From contig DVHV01000175.1 in assembly GCA_018711775.1 (NCBI GenBank), forward strand, positions 1 through 12,276: a stretch of 12,276 bases of DNA. Reading direction: 5' to 3'. The notes beneath the pieces are model-generated. The model made no database searches. It was not told the origin of the DNA and saw only the letters and a list, made by a program, of their open reading frames with translations. A program made the translations under genes and the position numbers. Shown one piece after another: positions 6,418 to 12,276 of the stretch; within the stretch, counting starts at the first letter, position 1, and every line of letters starts with the position of its first letter. The DNA is from Candidatus Onthocola stercoravium (lineage in GTDB: Bacteria; Bacillota_I; Bacilli_A; RF39; UBA660).

Positions 6418-6553
6418 AGCGGAATTTTGATGAGTGTGAAATAAAGTTGTGTAGAAAGGTTGTTTTAATCATAGATTTTATTATGACCGTGTAGGATAGA
6501 AAAAAGTATAAAAAACAAAAAATTGTACTATTTAATTACCAAAACCCGCTTTC
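6406..6553 (-). ncRNA. Candidate leader or small RNA with pairing ends upstream of miaB
   Basis: A minus-strand promoter (6561-6588) would start transcription near 6553, at the first base of GAAAGCGG. The matching CCGCTTTC (plus 6415-6422 as GAAAGCGG) comes about 130 nt later, followed by ACAATTTTTG. Start and end would therefore pair and be followed by a short U tract. The inside is AT-rich with no convincing reading frame. It could be a small RNA of about 148 nt or a leader of miaB. The 280-nt gap 6364-6644 holds nothing else but the promoters and repeats listed here. No RNA family was recognised. Confidence 0.3.
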
Positions 6554-6567
6554 AACAACCATTCTAC
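6452..6567. repeat. Imperfect inverted repeat (TAGAAAGGTTGTT / AACAACCATTCTA)
   Basis: TAGAAAGGTTGTT near 6452-6464 and AACAACCATTCTA at 6555-6567 are inverted copies with one A-A mismatch. On the plus strand the right arm is soon followed by eight T (6573-6580), so it could end a plus-strand transcript. The right arm overlaps the -10 box of the distal minus-strand promoter. Its pairing crosses that of the GAAAGCGG/CCGCTTTC pair (6415-6422 and 6546-6553). Confidence 0.5.
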
Positions 6568-6588
6568 CAGTATTTTTTTTATTTGCAA
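6561..6588 (-). promoter_or_regulatory. Distal promoter upstream of miaB
   Basis: On the minus strand TTGCAA (plus 6588-6583) and TAGAAT (6566-6561) are 16 nt apart, with TGG directly before TAGAAT (extended -10). Upstream of the -35 lie two copies of ATTCGACA in plus orientation (6592-6599 and 6612-6619), spaced 20 nt. Confidence 0.45.
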
Positions 6589-6591
6589 GCA

Positions 6592-6619
6592 ATTCGACAA
6601 AAGTAGTAATCATTCGACA
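6592..6619. repeat. Two direct repeats ATTCGACA, 20 nt apart
   Basis: Identical 8-nt copies start at 6592 and 6612. Relative to the distal promoter they sit near -41 and -61 on the same helical face, the usual place for an activator. Two short copies could also occur by chance. Confidence 0.4.
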
Positions 6620-6644
6620 TAATCTATCATTTATCCTCAAAATG

Positions 6645-7307
6645 TTACTTAGATTTATTCCGTACTAATTTTTTCTCTATAGCATAAGTAAGCTCATCTC
6701 TTTCAAATGTATCAAGTAAATTTTTAACCATATTATTTGTAAAAACTTCATTTATTCTATAACAACAAATATATTCTTTAGAACCAATGTATATTTCATA
6801 TAATATTCGCATTAATTTATCTACCTTTTGTTGAGAATCTAAAGTATTAAAAGATGGTGCGCATTCATCATTAATAACCATATTGTCATAGACATCATAT
6901 AAAAAATATATAACTATTGGCCTACCATCTAAATAATATCCTACAAAATACTCCCGCATTTTCAATTCTTCATTTTTTTCTTCTTCTAAAACACTTAAAT
7001 CCAAATCACTAATCGAACCAAAATCACTTTCAAAGCATTTTACTTCTTCTTCCAATAGTTGCATTTCTTTTTTTCGTATAATCAAATCTTTTAATGCTAA
7101 AACAATATTCAATACAGGAATATAATCAAACCATAATAGCTTTTTATCTATATTATTTTCCATATATTCACAAAAATCATCAGGAAAATTATATTTATTA
7201 GCAATTTTTTTAAAATCTCCTTTATTTTTATTAACTACATAACTTCTTATTACATATGTTGAAATAATATTAACAACATATATTCCCAAAACCTCTAAAA
7301 ATTTCAT
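6645..7307 (-). CDS. Hypothetical membrane-associated protein, 220 aa
   Basis: The family is not recognised. The ATG at 7307 is chosen: it lies 1 nt after the serS stop and gives 220 residues (MKFLEVLGIY). An in-frame GTG at 7340 would add 11 residues inside serS and is less likely. Residues 4-25 form a hydrophobic helix (a likely N-terminal anchor), and residues about 59-76 (WFDYIPVLNIVLALKDLI) a second hydrophobic segment. A charged, probably coiled-coil stretch follows (about 77-118), then a soluble C-terminal part with GYYLDGRPIVIYFLYDVYD and a Cys pair (181-182). It has only a weak RBS (AAGAAG within serS), so it probably depends on translational coupling. As last gene of the T-box operon it should respond to serine-tRNA charging, which may be incidental. 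Confidence 0.8.
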   Translation of the reverse strand: MKFLEVLGIYVVNIISTYVIRSYVVNKNKGDFKKIANKYNFPDDFCEYMENNIDKKLLWFDYIPVLNIVLALKDLIIRKKEMQLLEEEVKCFESDFGSISDLDLSVLEEEKNEELKMREYFVGYYLDGRPIVIYFLYDVYDNMVINDECAPSFNTLDSQQKVDKLMRILYEIYIGSKEYICCYRINEVFTNNMVKNLLDTFERDELTYAIEKKLVRNKSK

Positions 7308-7308
7308 C

Positions 7309-8595
7309 TTACTTCTTAGGAACCAATCTTTCTTTACCACCCATATAAGGTTGTAATACTTTAGGGATTAATACACTTCCATCACCTTGATAATTATTTT
7401 CTAAAAGTGCTATAATTGCTCTACTTGAAGCAAGAACTGTATTATTCAAAGTATGTAAATAGTAAGTTCCATTTTCTCCTTTCGTTCTAATTCCGAGTCT
7501 TCTTGCTTGAGCATCACCTAAATTAGAACAAGAACCAACTTCAAAATATTTTTGTTGTCTTGGACTCCATGCCTCTACATCACAGGATTTAACCTTTAAA
7601 TCAGCTAAATCTCCACTACAACATTCTAAAGTTCTAACTGGAATATCTAAATTTCTAAACAACTCAACTGTATATTTCCACATTTTTTCATACCATTCCA
7701 TTGACTCATCCGGCTTACACAAAACAATCATTTCTTGCTTTTCAAATTGATGAACACGATAAATACCTCTTTCTTCAATACCGTGAGCTCCCACTTCTTT
7801 TCTAAAGCAAGGAGAATATGAAGTCATTGTAATAGGTAATGTGTCTTCCTTAATTATTTGATCTTTAAATCTACCAATCATTGAGTGCTCACTAGTACCG
7901 ATTAAATATAAATCTTCACCTTCAATTTTATACATCATGGCATCCATTTCCGCAAAAGACATAACACCAGTAACCACATTACTGCGAATCATAAATGGTG
8001 GGATACAATAAGTAAAACCTTTATCAATCATGAAATCTCTTGCATAAGATAACATTGCACTATGAAGTCTTGCTATATCACCAATTAAATAATAAAAACC
8101 ATTTCCACTCGTTCTTCCAGCAGAATCTTTATCCCAACCACTAAATGATTCCATAATTTCCGCATGATAAGGTATTTCATAATCCGGAACTACGGGTTCA
8201 CCAAAACGTTCATTTTCAACATTTTCTGAATCATTCTTCCCAATTGGTACACTTTCATCAATTATATTAGGTATAACCATCATTCTTGATTTTATTTCTT
8301 CTTCAAGTATTGCTTCTTTTTCTTCTAACTCATCGATTCGATTATTAATTTCACTTACTTCACTTTTTATATTTTCTGCTTCATCCTTCTTGCCTTCACG
8401 CATTAGTCCACCAATTTGACTACTCAAATCATTACGCTTAGCTCTTAAGTTATCACCCTCAACTTTATATTCCCGATATGTCTTATCATATTCATAAACT
8501 TCATCAACTAAACCCAACTTTTCGTCTTGAAATTTTTTCTTAATATTTTCTTTTACTAATTCTCTATTTTCTCTTATTAACTTAATATCAATCAT
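7309..8595 (-). CDS. serS: Seryl-tRNA synthetase (archaeal-like type)
   Basis: 428 residues from ATG 8595, which is 5 nt after AGAGGT and 1 nt after the stop of the dipeptidase gene. An in-frame TTG 15 nt upstream lies inside that gene and is not needed. The enzyme charges tRNA-Ser with serine in the cytosol. Residues about 27-105 form the long antiparallel coiled coil that grips the tRNA-Ser long arm. The class II core follows, with motif 2 at FRKEVGAHGIEERGIYRVHQF (about 264-284) and motif 3 at NNTVLASSRAIIALLEN (384-400). Several positions differ from common bacterial SerRS (GTSEHS, VHQFEKQEM, CSGDLADLKVKSCDVE, EVGSCSNLGDAQARR, VLQPYMGG) and resemble the archaeal-type sequence, so past horizontal transfer is plausible. 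Function is certain; the phylogenetic type is judged from memory. Confidence 0.97.
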   Translation of the reverse strand: MIDIKLIRENRELVKENIKKKFQDEKLGLVDEVYEYDKTYREYKVEGDNLRAKRNDLSSQIGGLMREGKKDEAENIKSEVSEINNRIDELEEKEAILEEEIKSRMMVIPNIIDESVPIGKNDSENVENERFGEPVVPDYEIPYHAEIMESFSGWDKDSAGRTSGNGFYYLIGDIARLHSAMLSYARDFMIDKGFTYCIPPFMIRSNVVTGVMSFAEMDAMMYKIEGEDLYLIGTSEHSMIGRFKDQIIKEDTLPITMTSYSPCFRKEVGAHGIEERGIYRVHQFEKQEMIVLCKPDESMEWYEKMWKYTVELFRNLDIPVRTLECCSGDLADLKVKSCDVEAWSPRQQKYFEVGSCSNLGDAQARRLGIRTKGENGTYYLHTLNNTVLASSRAIIALLENNYQGDGSVLIPKVLQPYMGGKERLVPKK

Positions 8596-8596
8596 A

Positions 8597-9523
8597 CTAC
8601 ACCTCTTCAAATAATTTATTTTTAATATTTAATTCCATTATTTTATTTACTTCTTCTTCTGTAAATTCTTTTATTAGCAAATTATATATTTCTCTTTTTA
8701 AAAGTTTATATGGAAATATTATTTTTTCCACTGGATTACCAAGTAAAATACTATCGTATTCCATATCATCACTAGATATACCAACACAATCTATTCCTAA
8801 AATATCAATTACATGTTTTATATGATTTAAATATTTATCTTTCAATACTTCTATTTCTTCATCTTTATCCGTCATAAACATTGAATAACTAACTAAGCCC
8901 ATAACTGGCTTAAATTCTTTTAACATTTTTATTTGTTCATCAGTTATATTTCTTGGATGATTAAATAATTCATATACATTCGAATGACTCACTATTACTT
9001 TAGGATTTAAACTTTTATTTTTAGCATCTTTTAAAATACTCACTGTATCTTCAAAAGTTTCTCTATTCATATGTGATAAATCTATTGCAATTCCTAAGCT
9101 TATTGCTTCCCAAATAAACTTTTTTCCTTCTTCAGTTAACCCTCCAGTTGCATATGTTCCTCCACCATATTTATTTTTATTATTCCATACTAACAATATA
9201 CTTCTGAGTCCTAATTCATGAAGTTTTCTTAATTCATCAATATTTTTTATAAAGTCACAGCCTTCAATACTAAAAACTACATCTAAATTAGGAAAATATT
9301 TTCTAAATAATTCTGTTGATAATTTAAACATTTCCACAACATCTATTTTTCTACCTTTCATTTCCCGTTGCATTTCTTCCTCACTCATAAAATAAAGGTT
9401 AGCAACTAAGCCATGAACATTCTTATCGTTAAAATACCCTTGTAACTCTTTAACATACCTAAAATCATTACGCAAATAACAATAGTATAAAACTGACAAT
9501 AAATCATAATGCATGTCTATCAT
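8597..9523 (-). CDS. Membrane dipeptidase-like metallopeptidase, family M19
   Basis: 308 residues, at the short end for M19 (renal dipeptidase-like) enzymes, which use two zinc ions to hydrolyse dipeptides. Ligand motifs are all present: DMHYD (H5, D7), SIEG (E87, bridging), DLSH (H151), VSHSN (H180), HPRN (H189-N192, substrate-binding Arg191) and ISSDD (D252/D253). Family phrases GLTEEGKKF and RNITDEQIK also fit. No signal peptide is seen, so the enzyme should be cytosolic despite the family name. ATG 9523 is 8 nt after AAGGAG (plus 9532-9537). It is the first gene behind the serine-type T-box, 1 nt before serS, so peptide breakdown and serine-tRNA charging are coupled: low charged tRNA-Ser would raise both. 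Confidence 0.93.
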   Translation of the reverse strand: MIDMHYDLLSVLYYCYLRNDFRYVKELQGYFNDKNVHGLVANLYFMSEEEMQREMKGRKIDVVEMFKLSTELFRKYFPNLDVVFSIEGCDFIKNIDELRKLHELGLRSILLVWNNKNKYGGGTYATGGLTEEGKKFIWEAISLGIAIDLSHMNRETFEDTVSILKDAKNKSLNPKVIVSHSNVYELFNHPRNITDEQIKMLKEFKPVMGLVSYSMFMTDKDEEIEVLKDKYLNHIKHVIDILGIDCVGISSDDMEYDSILLGNPVEKIIFPYKLLKREIYNLLIKEFTEEEVNKIMELNIKNKLFEEV

Positions 9524-9537
9524 TTAATCATCTCCTT

Positions 9538-9736
9538 AAAAATAAAAAGGATGATACCAAGGAGTGCAATTAAGCACGGTACCACCCTTTATAACTCATT
9601 TATATAACGGTATTACCCGGGATAATCATATCCAACTCCAAAGGTAGATTCATTATACTTCCAACTTTTAGTTTCCACCAGCCACTAAATCTCTATAAAT
9701 TTTTTATATAACTACTTATCCTTTATCTTCGTTTCT
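9538..9736 (-). promoter_or_regulatory. T-box leader, specifier TCT (serine)
   Basis: A complete T-box riboswitch leader. In transcript order: stem I with AGTA (plus 9713-9716), the apical segment GTGGCTGGTGGAAACT (plus 9684-9670), and GAA followed by specifier TCT (9648-9646) and a purine. The T-box AGGGTGGTACCGTG (plus 9588-9575) is followed by the terminator. Uncharged tRNA-Ser should pair with TCT and with the TGGT bulge and stabilise the antiterminator. The variable base of the bulge is T, which would meet a G discriminator of tRNA-Ser by a G-U pair only. It controls the dipeptidase-serS-hypothetical operon. Confidence 0.93.
9546..9590 (-). terminator. T-box terminator hairpin
   Basis: On the minus strand AAAGGGTGGTACC (plus 9590-9578) pairs with GGTATCATCCTTT (9558-9546), 13 bp with two G-U pairs, followed by T-rich sequence (TTATTTTT). 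The 5' arm contains the T-box bulge, so antiterminator and terminator exclude each other. Confidence 0.88.
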
Positions 9737-9742
9737 ATATAT

Positions 9743-9772
9743 AATATATCACAAAATAATTTATTAATGCAA
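9743..9772 (-). promoter_or_regulatory. Promoter of the T-box operon
   Basis: On the minus strand TTGCAT (plus 9772-9767) and TATATT (9748-9743) are 18 nt apart, with TGA before the -10 (extended). The start is expected near 9736, just ahead of stem I. Confidence 0.6.
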
Positions 9773-9782
9773 TTATTTTTGA

Positions 9783-10195
9783 TTAATTTATGCGGATTGG
9801 ATCAGAACTCGTTCCGGATCCACTAACATAGGTTACATTGGAGTTTAGATAGAAAGACGGGCGAACGGCATCGCCACCGCCCACGCCGTTGAAGTTCACG
9901 CGACCGGAATTGATCACAGTGAACGCATTGGATTTTCACCTGCTGTTGCATTTACTGTTAGAATAATACTACTATTTGATATATTACTTGCACTTACACT
10001 ATTTATTACTGCTAGTAAATATTTATCAAAATAAACATAACATTTATCGCTACTATTAGTTTGCATCATAACTCTTTTATTTTCATCATCCCAAGTAAGA
10101 GTACTACCATTTTCACAACCTGATAATTCACTATTAAATATTCTTAAATGATTTCTTAGATATCTGTGATAAATTTGGTATTACTGTCACATTAG
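9783..10195 (-). pseudogene. Broken surface/pilin-like protein gene with GC-rich 3' end
   Basis: Two minus-strand pieces in different frames abut near 9925-9938. The upstream, AT-rich piece (about 10140 to 9933) reads IFNSELSGCENGSTLTWDD and later CYVYFDKYLLAVINSVSAS up to TVNATAGENP, then stops if read on. The downstream piece reads NAFTVINSGRVNFNG, then AVRPSFYLNSNVTYVSGSG and TSSDPIRIN, ending at TAA 9785-9783. The RPxFYL...SGSGT...DP ending is familiar from the C-termini of secreted or pilin-like proteins in AT-rich gut Bacillota (from memory). No start codon or signal sequence remains, and a stop-containing stretch precedes the first piece. Bases 9841-9930 are 56% G+C (50 of 90), against 23% in 9961-10020. 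It seems a decayed, recombined remnant. Confidence 0.6.
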
Positions 10196-10227
10196 AAAAG
10201 CACAAATAACAACGCATTTGTGCTTTT
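10196..10227. terminator. Terminator of the metallopeptidase gene
   Basis: AAAAGCACAAAT (10196-10207) and ATTTGTGCTTTT (10216-10227) form a perfect 12-bp stem with an 8-nt loop. The minus-strand stop codon of the metallopeptidase gene touches the stem. T runs occur on both strands, so it may work both ways. Confidence 0.85.
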
Positions 10228-12242
10228 TATCTACCTAAACTTGCATCTTTATTTAATACAGTATCATTTATATATCTCATAACTAACTCTTGTAATTCTT
10301 CTTTACTAAAAGCATATATATCTGTGTTTTCATCCAGCATATTATAATAATTTAATATATTAATTAGATTAGTAACAAAGAAATCATCACCATCCCAAGT
10401 TAAATCTATTGGTATATTTACCCCTTTAATAGTCATTACCCCATTATATTTATATATTTGACATAATTCTAAACTATAAAAAGTATTATCATCAGTTATA
10501 TGTAACTTGGAATTAGGTATAACTATTATATTATCATCATTGATAACTACATTTTTATATAAATCATATCTTTCTTCCAAATACTTTAAATATGCATCAT
10601 TAAATACATAAGATAATTCTATATTTTGATCAAATTTATATAATGCCAAATAATTTAATAAAGGCACTCTAGCTAAATAATTTTGATAATCTATTGGATC
10701 ACTACTTTTAAATAATTCAAAAGAAATATTACCATTAGAATCTTTACTAACACCAACTTCTAAATCTTGCAAGTATTCTTCACCTAAAAATTCTCCATTT
10801 AAATATATTGGAATTTTTTTATACTTATAATCTTCTATTAAGCTATTTTCTGAAACTAACTTAAACCAAAATTCTTGCGTACCATAAAGATCTTTATGCT
10901 TTAAATAATTAATCCTTAAATAAGTATTTAAATTACTTACATAATGTATATCCGAATAATCGATATCTATTCTCCCATCATATTGAGCAAATGTTATATC
11001 TGTATATCTACCGCTACCAGAAATACTTGTTAAATATGGTTTTTCATCCATCATCGAAACATACTCATAATCTTTATACGTATCACTAATATTATTTAAT
11101 TCACTAACTGTTATTATGTTGCTATAACTTAGTTCATTTAAATAATCATTATATTTATCTAAATAAGTGTTTATAAGTTCTTTATCATTATCTAATAATT
11201 TAATAAAGTAAGTAAATGGTTCATAAACATTACCATTTATATTAACATTAGATAAACATAATTTAAATAATTCATCTAGGTATTCCATAGAACTAGTTAT
11301 ACTTACTTCATAACCTAAAGAATTGCTAGTATCAGTTAAAGCATTTATAAAACCACTTATATAATCGAAATCTATATCAGGATATTTGGTTTCTAGTCTT
11401 TTAATTAATTCATCTATACCATATTTACTATAATCCTCTAAAGAAAAATCTACAAAAGATAATAAATAATCAAGTAATAAGCTTTGAGTATTATAACTTG
11501 TTGGATCTATAAGTAATTCAACGATTTTATTATTCATTGCTTCATTCAAAGCTATATTTTCTTTATATCTATATAATTTCTTTTCTCCATCTATTTCATA
11601 ATAAAATTCCTGAGTAGTATGAGCAAGTTCATGATAAATAGTATTAAGTAAATATCCATTTTGCAAATTAATTTGATTATTTAAAACATCATAATTACCT
11701 GCAATATTTTCTCCAAGTACTTCTTTTTCTTCACTTTCATCTAATTCTACTATTTTTAAAGTTTTTATATTTTCATTAAATATTCTTAGATCAGCATTAG
11801 GAACAACTTCCAAGTATTTACTTACTAAATTACGAGCAAGTATTTTATGATATTCATTTAAATTAGGATTATTATCTATAGATTCAAATATAACTTCTTT
11901 AGTAACACTAGTATATCCTAATAATTCGTCTAAACTTTTAGTATTAGAAAATACTAATGTATCACCTAAATTTTCATCATAAACAAGTAACACTTTTCCA
12001 TTTTCTATTCTATATTTTACATTTAATAAACCTACTAATGATGTAACTGATACTACTAAGGCAAGTATACCACTAACTAAACGTACTTTTTCTTTAAAAA
12101 ATACTTTCTTATCATCATAAGATATAAAAGGATTATGAATATTGTATATAGTATCTAATACTTTAAAGTCTTCAAAAGTAGGATACATATATTTTCCATT
12201 TTCATCTTTTTCTAAAAATACTTTTCTTTTATTAGTAGACAA
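10227..12242 (-). CDS. Membrane-anchored putative zinc metallopeptidase (HExxH)
   Basis: At least 671 residues. A hydrophilic N-terminal part of about 50 residues is followed by one membrane helix (about 53-73, RLVSGILALVVSVTSLVGLL), with the large remainder presumably outside the cell. The catalytic motif is YHELAHT (H204, E205, H208); ALNEAMNN, with E234, 26 residues further on, is a suitable third zinc ligand of gluzincin type. The C-terminal 400 residues show no domain I recognise and are Tyr-, Asp- and Asn-rich. The frame stays open to the window edge (12276) with no stop, and the first usable codon in the window is TTG 12242-12240 with no RBS before it. The true start is therefore probably beyond the edge and the gene 5' incomplete. 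Substrate unknown; protease activity is inferred from the motif. Confidence 0.8.
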   Translation of the reverse strand: MSTNKRKVFLEKDENGKYMYPTFEDFKVLDTIYNIHNPFISYDDKKVFFKEKVRLVSGILALVVSVTSLVGLLNVKYRIENGKVLLVYDENLGDTLVFSNTKSLDELLGYTSVTKEVIFESIDNNPNLNEYHKILARNLVSKYLEVVPNADLRIFNENIKTLKIVELDESEEKEVLGENIAGNYDVLNNQINLQNGYLLNTIYHELAHTTQEFYYEIDGEKKLYRYKENIALNEAMNNKIVELLIDPTSYNTQSLLLDYLLSFVDFSLEDYSKYGIDELIKRLETKYPDIDFDYISGFINALTDTSNSLGYEVSITSSMEYLDELFKLCLSNVNINGNVYEPFTYFIKLLDNDKELINTYLDKYNDYLNELSYSNIITVSELNNISDTYKDYEYVSMMDEKPYLTSISGSGRYTDITFAQYDGRIDIDYSDIHYVSNLNTYLRINYLKHKDLYGTQEFWFKLVSENSLIEDYKYKKIPIYLNGEFLGEEYLQDLEVGVSKDSNGNISFELFKSSDPIDYQNYLARVPLLNYLALYKFDQNIELSYVFNDAYLKYLEERYDLYKNVVINDDNIIVIPNSKLHITDDNTFYSLELCQIYKYNGVMTIKGVNIPIDLTWDGDDFFVTNLINILNYYNMLDENTDIYAFSKEELQELVMRYINDTVLNKDASLGR

Positions 12243-12276
12243 AAATATAGTAAAAATTTTATTATTAAACTTTATA

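Noticed and set aside
7308..7340. GTG start at 7340 for the hypothetical gene after serS
   Set aside because: It would overlap serS by 32 nt. The ATG 1 nt after the serS stop fits the tight 1-nt spacing also seen at the previous junction and starts right at the hydrophobic helix.
8596..8610. TTG start at 8610 for serS
   Set aside because: The ATG at 8595 has AGAGGT 5 nt upstream and gives the standard SerRS N-terminus (MIDIKLIREN).
1..12276. CRISPR arrays, tRNA or rRNA genes, complete insertion sequences
   Set aside because: No regularly spaced repeats, no cloverleaf or TTCGA-type T-loop context, and no transposase-like reading frame were seen. The repeats upstream of miaB lack a target duplication or transposase.

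Overview
The window looks like a chromosomal stretch of a very AT-rich, low-GC Gram-positive bacterium (Bacillota, probably an uncultured gut member of the Bacilli or Erysipelotrichia-like lineages). The evidence is strong AGGAGG-type ribosome binding sites, TGn-extended -10 boxes, a T-box leader in front of an aminoacyl-tRNA synthetase operon, Bacilli-type MiaB, and surface-protein pieces typical of such genomes. Tryptophan is TGG throughout, so the standard code applies. The lineage is inferred from gene content, not from a marker search.

Left part (1-4600) is accessory and mostly plus-strand: the tail of an acidic protein; an unrecognised 275-residue protein; a convergent, compact OLD-family ATPase/TOPRIM nuclease on the minus strand (a likely phage- or DNA-defence enzyme); a candidate small structured RNA with its own promoter and terminator, divergent from the nuclease gene; a membrane protein joining a zinc ribbon, an SH3-like domain and an InlB-type B-repeat; an orphan strong hairpin; and a GNAT acetyltransferase. 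Each gene carries its own promoter and terminator.

Middle part (4603-9770) is a minus-strand housekeeping block. A T-box leader with a serine-type specifier (TCT) controls M19 dipeptidase - serS - a small membrane-associated protein, with 1-nt gaps between genes. The SerRS sequence is of the archaeal-like type rather than the common bacterial one. After a 280-nt intergenic region with two promoters, a pair of crossing inverted repeats and a helically phased direct repeat comes miaB, followed by a frameshift-ridden gene remnant that runs up to the terminator shared with the acetyltransferase.

Right part (9783-12276) carries a broken surface-protein gene whose last ~150 nt are GC-rich (about 56% across 9841-9930, against 23% in a neighbouring 60 nt) and out of frame with the rest. 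It is followed by a membrane-anchored HExxH metallopeptidase whose reading frame stays open to the window edge.

The best candidates for undescribed biology are the small RNA beside the compact OLD nuclease, the crossing-repeat leader or sRNA upstream of miaB, the dipeptidase/archaeal-type SerRS T-box operon, and the GC-rich mosaic end of the broken surface-protein gene.
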